Assembly (NCBI GenBank): GCA_035517595.1
Contig: DATIYN010000024.1
Location: 1 to 10,726 of the forward strand
Origin: RBG-16-66-20 sp035517595
GTDB taxonomy: Bacteria > Pseudomonadota > Gammaproteobacteria > Burkholderiales > SG8-39
DNA: 10,726 bases
Direction of reading: 5' to 3'
The notes below the pieces were generated by a model that was given only the letters and a program-made list of their open reading frames with translations, was not told the DNA's origin and ran no database searches. The translations under genes were made by a program, and so were the position numbers. This document shows, in pieces, positions 1 to 6,524 of this stretch (the first letter of the stretch is position 1; every line of letters begins with the position of its first letter).

Positions 1-1
1 C

Positions 2-349
2 TCAGTACTCCAGCCGCAGGTACATCGCGGCGCCCGTGCGGCGCAGCCGGCTCACGTCGAGGCGGAAGGCTTCTAGGCTCTCGGCGCGGCGCACGAGGTG
101 CCGCACGCGGCCTTCGCGGCCATCATCGCTCGCGAAAAGACCGCCCACCAGGATCGGCACGCCTGCGCGCATCGCGAGCAGTTCGTTCAGCGCCTCGGCG
201 CCGGTCAGGCCTAGGCGGCCGAAGTCGAGCACGCAAAGCTCGCGGTCCTCGCCGCTTTTCATCGCGGCGCAGCGCGCGCGGCAATGGGATGTCGTCGCTT
301 GCATGGCGTTCCAGTCCGCATTTTCCGCAGGCGGGCGGCGGCGCGCCAT
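2..349 (-). CDS. Unrecognised small protein (115 aa)
   Basis: I do not recognise this protein. The frame has the strong G/C third-position bias of its neighbours and ends in TGA at the very edge of the window, which supports real coding. The middle (residues about 36-70) alternates a hydrophobic strand, an acidic residue, a helix and a second strand (CVLDFGRLGL then GVPILVGGLF), faintly like a receiver or STAS fold, but the key residues of neither family are convincing. The C-terminal half is rich in Arg and Leu. No signal peptide or membrane segment is visible. The start is uncertain: ATG codons at 349, 304 and 262 are all in frame, none with a clear ribosome binding site; the recognisable fold-like part begins only after Met30 (262). 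It lies 66 bases downstream of the alcohol dehydrogenase on the same strand, so it may be co-transcribed or be an independent gene. Confidence 0.45.
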   Translation of the reverse strand: MARRRPPAENADWNAMQATTSHCRARCAAMKSGEDRELCVLDFGRLGLTGAEALNELLAMRAGVPILVGGLFASDDGREGRVRHLVRRAESLEAFRLDVSRLRRTGAAMYLRLEY

Positions 350-415
350 GCATACCGAGCGCCGGCGCGCGGAATTGACAATGTTTTACCCGTCTTTTCG
401 GAGGATGGAACCCGG

Positions 416-1465
416 CTAGAACTCGATTACGCCCTTGCCCGAGGACTGCGCGTCGAACACGCGGTAGGCCTCGGCCGCCTGGTCGAGCCGCCAGCGGTGC
501 GTGAAGATTCTCTCGAGCTTGATCCTGGCGTCGGCGACGAAGCGCGCGCACTCGGCCATGCCCATCGCGCTGAAGGTCCACGAGCCGATCAACGTGACTT
601 GCCGGCGCAGCAGGTCGGGTGAGACCTCCAGCTTCACGTCGCCTCCCTCGCCGACGTAGCAGGCGATGCCCCAGGTCTTCACGGCGCGCACCGCGCTCCG
701 GCGCGCGGCGGGCGCGCTGCTGCACTCCAGCGCGAGATCCACGCCTTCGCCGCGCGTGTGCTGCATGATTTCTTCCTCGATGTCGGTCTTGCTCGCATCG
801 AGGGCGACGTCGGCCCCGAAGCTCTTCGCCAGGGCAAGGCGTTCGGCGTTCGTCTCGATCGCGATCACGCGCACTCCCATCTTCGCGCCGAGCAGCGTCG
901 CCGACAGGCCCACCGGGCCCTGGCCGAACACCGCGAGCGTCTGGCCGCCGCAGGCCTGCATGCGCCTGAGCGCGCCGTACGCGGTGCCGGTGCCGCAGGA
1001 CACCGCCGCGCCCTCGGCGAAGCTGAGCCCCTCGGGCAGCGGCACGAGCGTGCGCGCCGGCACCTTCAGGTACTCGGCGTGCCCGCCGTGCGCGGTCACG
1101 CCGTAGACCACGATGCCCTCGCGGCACAGCTGCGACCAGCCGACGCGGCAGTGCTTGCAGAGGCCGCAGCCAGAATAGTGGTGGTCCATCACGCGCTGGC
1201 CGATCGGCGCCTCGCGCTCGGAGACGCCCGGCCCGCGCGCGGCAATCACGCCGCAGGGCTCGTGTCCCGCGATGAAGGGCTCGGCGCGTTCGCCCAGGCC
1301 CAGCGCCTTCTGCGCCTCTCCGGGCGGCGGCCGGTAGAACTTGAGGTCCGAGCCGCACATTCCCGAGGCCTTCATCTGGATGACGACCTCGCCCGGCCCC
1401 GGCGCAGGATCCGGGAAGCTGCGGATCTCGACCTGCCTGTTGCCGAGGAACACGGCGCCGCGCAT
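416..1465 (-). CDS. Zinc-dependent alcohol dehydrogenase (MDR family)
   Basis: A medium-chain dehydrogenase/reductase of 349 aa, the usual length, predicted to be cytoplasmic and to oxidise a secondary alcohol or polyol with NAD(P). The catalytic zinc ligands are visible as Cys37 (GMCGSD) and His68-Glu69 (GHEPCG). The structural zinc site is the four-cysteine lobe Cys100, Cys103, Cys106 and Cys114. The Rossmann nucleotide loop is GQGPVG at 181-186, followed by an acidic residue at the end of the next strand (IAIETN, Glu204), which favours NAD over NADP. It is the last clear enzyme gene of the left operon and starts 9 bases after the flavin monooxygenase stop, with no strong ribosome binding site, so translation may be coupled. 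Sorbitol or threonine dehydrogenase-like subfamilies are possible. The family is certain; the substrate is not readable, and the neighbouring isomerases and Gfo/Idh enzyme make a sugar-derived alcohol reasonable. Confidence 0.93.
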   Translation of the reverse strand: MRGAVFLGNRQVEIRSFPDPAPGPGEVVIQMKASGMCGSDLKFYRPPPGEAQKALGLGERAEPFIAGHEPCGVIAARGPGVSEREAPIGQRVMDHHYSGCGLCKHCRVGWSQLCREGIVVYGVTAHGGHAEYLKVPARTLVPLPEGLSFAEGAAVSCGTGTAYGALRRMQACGGQTLAVFGQGPVGLSATLLGAKMGVRVIAIETNAERLALAKSFGADVALDASKTDIEEEIMQHTRGEGVDLALECSSAPAARRSAVRAVKTWGIACYVGEGGDVKLEVSPDLLRRQVTLIGSWTFSAMGMAECARFVADARIKLERIFTHRWRLDQAAEAYRVFDAQSSGKGVIEF

Positions 1466-1474
1466 GGCGAAATT

Positions 1475-2575
1475 CTAGCCCCCGCCCGGCTCGCCGAGCG
1501 CGCGGTTGACGCGCGGCATCACCTCTTCGGCCATGAGCTCCATCGAGCGGCGCATCGCGCCGGGATCCGCCCAGTCGTGGCCGCAGTAGAGCAGCCGGCC
1601 GAACGGGCCCATGGCTTCGCGGAACGCGAGCAGCTTGTCGACCACTTCGTTCACGGTGCCCGCAATGAGCATTTCGCCGACGAGGTAATCGTCGGTGAGC
1701 GCCGCATCGGGCATCGAGGGCTCGCGCTTGAGGAAGTCGTTGCCGCGCCCGGCCTCGGCTTTCCTCTGCAGATTGCGGAAGTAGAGCGCAAAGAGGTTGC
1801 CCGGCGTTCGCGTCATGCGGCGCACGGTGGCGTCGTCCTCGGCCACGAAGATGCTCTTCGCGACGCGCCAGTCCTCGCCTTTCGCCTCGCCTTGAACGCG
1901 CGCGCAGCCCTCGACGTACTTCGGCCAGTGCGTCCTCACCACCCAGGGATGCACGAAGTTGGCCGAGATCGGCGTCCAGCCGCGCTCGGCTGCCGCGGCG
2001 ATGCCGTTCGAGTTCGGCAGGATCGCGGTCACCACGATCGGCGGGTACGGCTTCTGGAAGGGCTTGAGCATCGCGCCCTGTCCCAGGTCCGGGATCCAGG
2101 TCCGCTCGGTAGTGAGCTTCCATCTCTTGCCCGCGCGCCGGTACGGCGGCTCGCCGGTCCACAGCGCGATCATGTGCTCCATCGACTCGAGGAAGATCGC
2201 GTTGCGATCGGCGTCGAGGTTGTCGAACATCTCGGCGTCCGATCTCAGGCCGCCCGGTCCCACGCCGAGGATGAAGCGGCCCTCGAGCAGCGTGTCCACC
2301 ATGGCGATCTCGGCCGCGGTCGCCGCCGGGTGGCGGTTGGCGAGGTTCACGGTGCCGCTGCCGAGGCGAATGCGCTTCGTGTCGCGCGCGAGCGTGGCGA
2401 TGAAGATGAGGCAGGAGGTGATGGTCTCGGCAAGATCGGTCACGTGCTCGCCGATGAAGGCCTCCTCGTAGCCGAGCCTGTCGGCGAGCACGATCGCCTC
2501 GCGGTCTTCGGCCAGCGTCCGCCGCCAATCCTTGCCGACGGGGTGCAGCGGCATCGTGAAGTAGCCGAGCTTCAT
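1475..2575 (-). CDS. Luciferase-like (LLM class) flavin-dependent monooxygenase
   Basis: A 366 aa TIM-barrel protein of the bacterial luciferase-like family, which uses reduced FMN or F420 to oxygenate or oxidise small substrates. Typical features are the N-terminal strand MKLGYFTMPLHP, the GEHVTD segment near residue 42, the conserved RIRLGSGTVNLANRHP stretch (about 68-83), and the LEGRFILGVGPGGLRSDAEMF region (about 98-118). The C-terminal part, around GTVNEVVDKLLAFRE and YCGHDWADP, resembles limonene 1,2-monooxygenase-like members more than alkanesulfonate monooxygenase (SsuD). Members of this group need a separate flavin reductase, and none is encoded in the window. The start at 2575 is ATG with no strong ribosome binding site. 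It follows the second TIM-barrel isomerase gene by 16 bases and precedes the alcohol dehydrogenase by 9, clearly in the same operon. Family secure; reaction unknown. Confidence 0.9.
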   Translation of the reverse strand: MKLGYFTMPLHPVGKDWRRTLAEDREAIVLADRLGYEEAFIGEHVTDLAETITSCLIFIATLARDTKRIRLGSGTVNLANRHPAATAAEIAMVDTLLEGRFILGVGPGGLRSDAEMFDNLDADRNAIFLESMEHMIALWTGEPPYRRAGKRWKLTTERTWIPDLGQGAMLKPFQKPYPPIVVTAILPNSNGIAAAAERGWTPISANFVHPWVVRTHWPKYVEGCARVQGEAKGEDWRVAKSIFVAEDDATVRRMTRTPGNLFALYFRNLQRKAEAGRGNDFLKREPSMPDAALTDDYLVGEMLIAGTVNEVVDKLLAFREAMGPFGRLLYCGHDWADPGAMRRSMELMAEEVMPRVNRALGEPGGG

Positions 2576-2591
2576 CGGGCTCGTGTCCGCG

Positions 2592-3404
2592 TCAGCAGGC
2601 GGAGGCGAAGCGCCGCCTGCAGGTTCTCAGGACCTCGTCCGCGTCCCGCCTCCACCAGTCGATCTCGGAGAAGATCTCCACCTCGTGCATGCCGGCGTAG
2701 CCCGCCGCCTCGACCCAGCCGCGGATGCGCGGCAGGTCGATCGCGCCGTCGCCCATCATGCCGCGGTCGTTCAGCAGGTCGCGCGTCGGCACGAGCCAGT
2801 CGGACAGGTGGTAGCCGAGGATGCGTTTGCGGCCTGCGCGCGCGATCTGCTGCTCGAGCTTGGGATCCCACCAGACGTGGTAGACGTCCACCGCCACGCC
2901 GATGCCCTCGCCCAGCGCGTCGCAGAGGTCGAGCGCCTGCTCGAGGGTGTTCACGCAGGCGCGGTCCGCGGCCTGCATCGGGTGCAGCGGCTCGATCGCG
3001 AGCGGCACCCCCGCCGCGCGCGCCTCGGGAAGAATCCTCGAAATGGATTCCTTGATCCTTTCCCTGGCTTTGCCCAAATCCCTCGAACCTTGCGGAAGCC
3101 CGCCGACCACCAGCACCAGGCAATCGGCCTCGAGCGCGTGCGCTTCCTCGATCGCGCGCCGGTTGTCGTCGAGCCAGTCCCTGGCGGTGAAGAAGCCGCC
3201 CCGGCAGAGCCCGGTCACGGTCAGGTCGTGCGCCTTCGCCATCGCGACGGCCTTCTTCAAGCCCAGCTCGGCGAGCTTGTCGCGCCAGGGCGCGATGCCG
3301 CGGATGCCGTGGCGCGCGCAGCCCTCGATCGCCTGCGCGAGCGACCATTGCTGCTTGACGGTGGCCGTGTTGAGCGAGAGCCGCTGTGGATCAGGCGAGG
3401 CCAT
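2592..3404 (-). CDS. Sugar phosphate isomerase/epimerase family TIM barrel
   Basis: A 270 aa member of the xylose-isomerase-like TIM-barrel superfamily (AP endonuclease family 2 fold), which includes sugar epimerases, isomerases and inosose dehydratases. The likely divalent metal ligands sit at strand ends: Glu138 (AIEPLH), Asp173 with His176 (AVDVYHVWWD), His199 (GYHLSDW) and Glu243 (EVEIFSE). The motifs PW-DK near 39-43 and the GDG loop at 218-220 (GMMGDGAIDL) are also common in this family. It begins at ATG 3404 and overlaps the end of the DUF993 gene by 14 bases, so the two are translationally linked. It is only distantly similar to the other barrel of this family in the window (6525-7361), so the pair is not a recent duplication. 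It probably isomerises, epimerises or dehydrates the product of the Gfo/Idh dehydrogenase; the exact reaction cannot be read. Confidence 0.9.
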   Translation of the reverse strand: MASPDPQRLSLNTATVKQQWSLAQAIEGCARHGIRGIAPWRDKLAELGLKKAVAMAKAHDLTVTGLCRGGFFTARDWLDDNRRAIEEAHALEADCLVLVVGGLPQGSRDLGKARERIKESISRILPEARAAGVPLAIEPLHPMQAADRACVNTLEQALDLCDALGEGIGVAVDVYHVWWDPKLEQQIARAGRKRILGYHLSDWLVPTRDLLNDRGMMGDGAIDLPRIRGWVEAAGYAGMHEVEIFSEIDWWRRDADEVLRTCRRRFASAC

Positions 3405-4575
3405 TCACGGCGAGCAGTTGGCGCATCCTTCGGCAGGCGAGCACGGGATCCGCGAGCAGGCCCGCGGCGTCCGCGAGGCGGAAAAGCTCGGCGAAATGCA
3501 GCAGGTTGCGAGCGCCCTGCTGGCCGCCGACCATCACGAAGTGGTCCTGGTGCCCGTTCAGCCAGGCCATGAAGACGACGCCCGTCTTGTAGAAGCGCGT
3601 GGGCGCCTTGAAGATGTGGCGCGAAAGCGGGACGGTCGGCGCGAGGACTTCGTGATAGCCCTTTGAATTTCGTTCCGACAGGTACGTCAAGGCCTGGGAA
3701 GCCGCCGGCGCGATCGCATCGAAGATTCCCAGCAGCGCGTCGGAATGGCCCTGCGCGTCGCCCTCGATCAGCTCGGCGAAATTGAAGTCGTCCCCCGTGT
3801 ACATGCGCACGCCCTTCGGCAGCCTGCGGCGCATGGCGATTTCCTTGTCCTTGTCGAGCAGGGAAATCTTGATTCCATCGACCTTGCTCCGGTTTCTTTC
3901 GATCACCGAAAGGCAGATCCCCATCGCTTCGTGGTGGTCCTTCCTTCCCCAGTAGCCTTCGAGCGCGGGATCGAACATCTCGCCCAGCCAGTGAAGGATC
4001 ACAGGCTGCTTCACCTGCGAAAGGATGCGGTCGTAGACCTTCGCGTAGTCGTCGGGCGAGCGGGCGCTTGCCGCGAGCGCGCGGCTCGCCATCAGGATGA
4101 TCCGGCCGCCAAGCTTTTCGATGGCCGCGCATTGTTCCTCGTAGGCGCCGATGATTCTTTCTATCGAATGCTTTTCACCACCCGCAAGATGGTCCGTGCC
4201 CGCCCCCGACGCGACCACCGCTCCTGGAATTCGCTTCGCCTCCGAAATGCTTTTTTCGACGAGAAGCAAAGACGCGCTCCAGTCGAGTCCCATGCCGCGC
4301 TGGGCAGTGTCCATCGCCTCGGCGACGCCGAAGCCCCAGGACCAGAGGTGCCGCCGGTAGGCGAGCGTCGCGTCCCAGTCGATCGCCGCATCCAGCCAGG
4401 GCTCTTTCGACGACAACGGATCCGCGACCACGTGCGCGGCGGCGTACGCCACGCGCGCGAAGGGCCGCGACGGACGCGCGAACGCCTTCGGGCCCTTCAG
4501 CCGGTAGTGCTCGAGAGCGCCGCCCTGCGCGGGCAGGTCGATCGTCAGGGTTTCAATTTCGGGATGTCGATCCAT
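3391..4575 (-). CDS. DUF993 dihydrodipicolinate-synthase-like protein
   Basis: A 394 aa protein of the DUF993 family, a poorly characterised branch of the class I aldolase TIM barrels often labelled dihydrodipicolinate synthase family. The barrel order is visible: a strand with HVVADPL (about 48-54), ILMASRALAAS (160-170), QPVILHWLGEMFDP (190-203), then VDGIKISLLD with Lys236, the best candidate for the Schiff-base lysine. TGDDFNFAELIEGDAQGHSD follows at about 260-279. It is longer than typical DapA (about 290 aa). The start is ATG 4575, which has GGAAG eight bases upstream and leaves a 31-base overlap with the upstream Gfo/Idh gene; a longer open frame to 4692 adds an Arg-rich, unconserved-looking stretch and is rejected. 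Tight overlap with Gfo/Idh and the isomerase suggests sequential steps, with this protein perhaps a retro-aldolase or dehydratase. That role is inference. Confidence 0.88.
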   Translation of the reverse strand: MDRHPEIETLTIDLPAQGGALEHYRLKGPKAFARPSRPFARVAYAAAHVVADPLSSKEPWLDAAIDWDATLAYRRHLWSWGFGVAEAMDTAQRGMGLDWSASLLLVEKSISEAKRIPGAVVASGAGTDHLAGGEKHSIERIIGAYEEQCAAIEKLGGRIILMASRALAASARSPDDYAKVYDRILSQVKQPVILHWLGEMFDPALEGYWGRKDHHEAMGICLSVIERNRSKVDGIKISLLDKDKEIAMRRRLPKGVRMYTGDDFNFAELIEGDAQGHSDALLGIFDAIAPAASQALTYLSERNSKGYHEVLAPTVPLSRHIFKAPTRFYKTGVVFMAWLNGHQDHFVMVGGQQGARNLLHFAELFRLADAAGLLADPVLACRRMRQLLAVNGLA

Positions 4576-5705
4576 TTCCTCTGCTTCCAGCTCCTGAGCC
4601 CGAGCTCGGCGAGCTGCACGCCCTTCGCGCCCTCGAGCAGCCCCCATCGGAACGCGCCCTCGCCCGCGACGTGCTTCAGGAACAGCTCCCACTGCACCTT
4701 GAACGCATTGTCGTAGCCCGCGTCCGGCACGTCCTTCCAGCCCGCGTAGAAATCGATCGGCTGCGGGATGTCCGGGTTCCAGACCGGCTTGGGGGTTTGT
4801 TCATAGGATTGAAAAAGGCAGCGTCTCAAACCCGCCACTGCACTCCCCTTGGTTCCGTCCACCTGCAGCGTGAGCAGGTCGTCGCGGCGCACGCGCACCG
4901 CCCAGGACGAATTGAAGTGCGCGATGGCGCCGCCGGCGAGCCGGAAAGTCGCGTAGGCCGCGTCGTCCGCGGTCGCCTTGTACTTGCGGCCGGCCTCGTC
5001 CCAGCGGAACGGAACGTGCGTGGCGCCGAGGCACGAAACTGCTATGACTTTTCCGAACAAGTTGTCGAGCACGTAGCGCCAATGGCACAGCATGTCGAGG
5101 ATGATGCCGCCGCCGTCCTTCTTGCGGTAGTTCCAGGACGGGCGCTGCGCCGGCGGCTGGCCGCGCGCCGCGTCGCCCTCGAACACCCAGTAGCCGAACT
5201 CGCCGCGCACCGAGAGGATCTTGCCGAAGAAGCCCTCGTCGCGGAGGCGCGCGAGCTTGAGCAGCCCCGGCAGCCAGAGCTTGTCCTGCACCACCCCGTG
5301 CTTCACCCTCGCCCTCCGCGCCGCGCGGTAGAGGTCAACCGCCTCCGCGAGCGTCGTCGACACCGGCTTCTCGCAGTAGACGTGCTTGCCGGCCGCGATC
5401 GCGCGCTTGAGCAGGCGCGGTCGCAGCTGCGTGGAGGCCGCGTCGAAGAACACCGCGTCGTGCTTCGAGGCGAGGGCCTGCTCCAGATCCGTGCCGTGGC
5501 GCTCGATGCCGTGCTGGCGTGCGAGCGCTGCCACCTTGTCGGCGTTGCGCCCGATGAGCACCGGGTCGGGCATGAGCCGCGTGCCGTCCTTCAGCGCGAC
5601 GCCCCCCTGCCGGCGGATCTCCAGGATCGAGCGCACGAGGTGCTGGTTGGTGCCCATGCGCCCCGTCACGCCGTGCATGATGACGCCGATTCTCTTCTCC
5701 GCCAC
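4545..5705 (-). CDS. Gfo/Idh/MocA family oxidoreductase
   Basis: A 386 aa NAD(P)-dependent oxidoreductase of the glucose-fructose oxidoreductase / inositol 2-dehydrogenase family, acting on cyclic sugars or polyols in the cytoplasm. The N-terminal Rossmann domain shows the dinucleotide loop GVTGRMG (12-18), slightly unusual because it resembles the DapB-type turn. The family signature HVYCEKPVS places the conserved EKP at 112-114 with catalytic Lys113. The C-terminal domain carries GGGIILDMLCHWRYVLD (198-214), where Asp204 and His208 match the usual substrate-binding Asp and His. The start is GTG 5705, chosen because GGAG lies eight bases upstream and the Rossmann strand begins at once. It is the first gene of the left operon, after a 68-base gap holding a TetR-like operator copy. 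Several long Gly-, Lys- and Arg-rich loops make it longer than many family members. Confidence 0.93.
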   Translation of the reverse strand: MAEKRIGVIMHGVTGRMGTNQHLVRSILEIRRQGGVALKDGTRLMPDPVLIGRNADKVAALARQHGIERHGTDLEQALASKHDAVFFDAASTQLRPRLLKRAIAAGKHVYCEKPVSTTLAEAVDLYRAARRARVKHGVVQDKLWLPGLLKLARLRDEGFFGKILSVRGEFGYWVFEGDAARGQPPAQRPSWNYRKKDGGGIILDMLCHWRYVLDNLFGKVIAVSCLGATHVPFRWDEAGRKYKATADDAAYATFRLAGGAIAHFNSSWAVRVRRDDLLTLQVDGTKGSAVAGLRRCLFQSYEQTPKPVWNPDIPQPIDFYAGWKDVPDAGYDNAFKVQWELFLKHVAGEGAFRWGLLEGAKGVQLAELGLRSWKQRKWIDIPKLKP

Positions 5706-5773
5706 GCCGCTCGCTCCAGGGAGTTAACCAGTTCGTTACATTTTCGACGCCCCGGCGCGCGCGCGTCAAGGAA
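5706..5773 (-). promoter_or_regulatory. Probable promoter region of the left operon
   Basis: This is the only gap of more than a few bases between leftward genes from 10592 down to 416, apart from start sites. It is A/T-richer at 5721-5745 and carries the operator copy. No good -35 box is visible; TGTAAC and an extended-type TGGTTAACT are the best -10 candidates on the minus strand and both are weak. No Rho-independent terminator with a T run follows the NTF2-like gene, so readthrough from the upstream operon is possible. Confidence 0.4.
5723..5739. promoter_or_regulatory. Candidate TetR operator, copy 1
   Basis: GTTAACCAGTTCGTTAC lies in the 68-base gap in front of the Gfo/Idh gene. It contains the inverted repeat TAAC-N6-GTTA (5725-5738). 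It matches the copy at 10593-10609 at 14 of 17 positions and lies in the same orientation relative to the leftward genes. The position, 18 bases before the GTG start and next to the ribosome binding site, fits repression of the left operon. Binding by the TetR protein encoded at 7370-8005 is inferred, not shown. Confidence 0.6.
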
Positions 5774-6145
5774 TCAGATGAAACGGCGCAGCTGCTCCGG
5801 GTCGTAGAAGAAGCGCTCCTCGGCGATGCGCTCGCCGCGCCAGCGCTGCAGCGCGAGCTCCTCCATGCGGAAGCGCTTGCCGTCCTTGCGCGTGAACTCG
5901 AAGCCCCAGCGGACCGCCACCCGGTCCCCGTCCAGCAGGAAGCTCGAGCCCGGCAGCGTGCGCGCCGCCGCATGCGCTTCCAGCATGCGCCACTCGTGCT
6001 CGATGAGCCGGTCGCGCCCGACGCGGGGCGCCTCCCCGTTCTCCTGCATGGAGGCGTCCTCCGCATAGAACTCGCGGATCGCCTCGACGTACCTTCCCTC
6101 CTCCACCATCGCGACGAACGCCGCGACGCGCTCACGACTGGGCAT
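5774..6145 (-). CDS. NTF2/SnoaL-like small protein (123 aa)
   Basis: A small protein with the pattern of the NTF2-like / SnoaL-like cone fold. An N-terminal helix (RERVAAFVAMVEEGRYVEAIREFY) is followed by AEDASMQENGEAPRVGRDRLIEHE, then alternating strands (SSFLLDGDRVAVRWGFEF, RFRMEELALQRWRGERIAEERFFYD). The segment pairing 'YAEDASMQENG' with 'GRDRLIEHE' is typical of the polyketide-cyclase-like or ketosteroid-isomerase-like branch. The start ATG 6145 has GGAG five bases upstream and overlaps the Nudix gene end by 14 bases; an earlier in-frame ATG at 6232 lies inside the Nudix gene and adds a Cys/Arg-rich tail unlike the family. Such proteins are isomerases, dehydratases, hydrolases or simply ligand binders. 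In this operon it may act on a pathway intermediate; the function is not assigned. Confidence 0.82.
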   Translation of the reverse strand: MPSRERVAAFVAMVEEGRYVEAIREFYAEDASMQENGEAPRVGRDRLIEHEWRMLEAHAAARTLPGSSFLLDGDRVAVRWGFEFTRKDGKRFRMEELALQRWRGERIAEERFFYDPEQLRRFI

Positions 6146-6521
6146 GTCGGCTCCAGGATCTGATCGACCGGACGTAGCCCGCCGGCAGGGGAATCCTCTC
6201 CAGGTCGGCGAGCGCGTGCAGACCGAAGGCATTGTGCTCGCTACTTAGCACGGGCCTGAACTCACCGCGCAGACGGCAGCCGTAGGTAACGATCGAGACG
6301 AATCGGGATGGAACGACTTCGAACACATAGCTGTCGATGATTTCTTGCGGCTCGACCCGGATTGCAAGCTCTTCCTCAAACTCTCGCATGAGCGTCTCTT
6401 GCTCCTTCTCTCCGGCGTCCATCCGACCTCCAGGAAGCTCCCATTCATTGCGGTCGTTGCGCACCAGCACGACGCTTCCGTCGATAAGCAGCACGCCCTT
6501 GACCGAGATCGGCAACGCCAC
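6132..6521 (-). CDS. Nudix hydrolase
   Basis: A 129 aa hydrolase of nucleoside-diphosphate-linked substrates. The Nudix box runs from Gly31 (ELPGGRMDAGEKEQETLMRE, then FEEELAI) and keeps the G-x5-E-x7-R-E-U-x-E-E-x-x-U spacing; the usual Gly near its end is Ala. The N-terminal strand VKGVLLIDGSVVLVRNDRNEWELP is the standard Nudix opening. The start is GTG 6521, with AGGAG nine bases upstream inside the end of the preceding gene; only three bases separate the two. The coding strand is markedly poorer in G+C than its neighbours: a hand count gives 57% over 6301-6480, against 78% in 6541-6600 and 72% in 5881-5940. It also uses many A/T-ending codons (GGA, GGT, CGA, CTT, GAA). This suggests that the gene joined the operon later. 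Its substrate and link to the pathway are unknown. Confidence 0.92.
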   Translation of the reverse strand: MALPISVKGVLLIDGSVVLVRNDRNEWELPGGRMDAGEKEQETLMREFEEELAIRVEPQEIIDSYVFEVVPSRFVSIVTYGCRLRGEFRPVLSSEHNAFGLHALADLERIPLPAGYVRSIRSWSRHAQS

Positions 6522-6524
6522 GCG

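Noticed and set aside
341..370. Stem-loop GCGCGCC...GGCGCGC downstream of the alcohol dehydrogenase as a terminator
   Set aside because: No T run follows on the minus strand, the loop is 16 bases, and it overlaps the start of the next gene; such stems arise by chance in GC-rich DNA.
375..403. TTGACA on the + strand as a -35 box of a rightward promoter
   Set aside because: No -10-like hexamer lies 16-18 bases downstream (TCGGAG region), and no rightward gene follows.
123..2528. Very long minus-strand open frame overlapping the alcohol dehydrogenase and monooxygenase genes in another frame
   Set aside because: Its Arg/Gly/Ala-rich composition and lack of any domain mark it as an out-of-frame reading of the real genes.
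758..3055. Very long open frame on the + strand opposite the alcohol dehydrogenase, monooxygenase and isomerase genes
   Set aside because: Its translation is dominated by Arg, Ala, His and Leu with no family motif, the usual shadow of GC-rich genes on the other strand.
4576..4692. Longer N-terminus for the DUF993 protein
   Set aside because: The added 39 residues are Arg/Ala-rich, lie deep inside the Gfo/Idh gene, and the ATG at 4575 has its own ribosome binding site.
5746..5767. Hairpin GACGC...GCGTC after the NTF2-like gene as a terminator
   Set aside because: Only five base pairs, a long loop and no T run on the minus strand.
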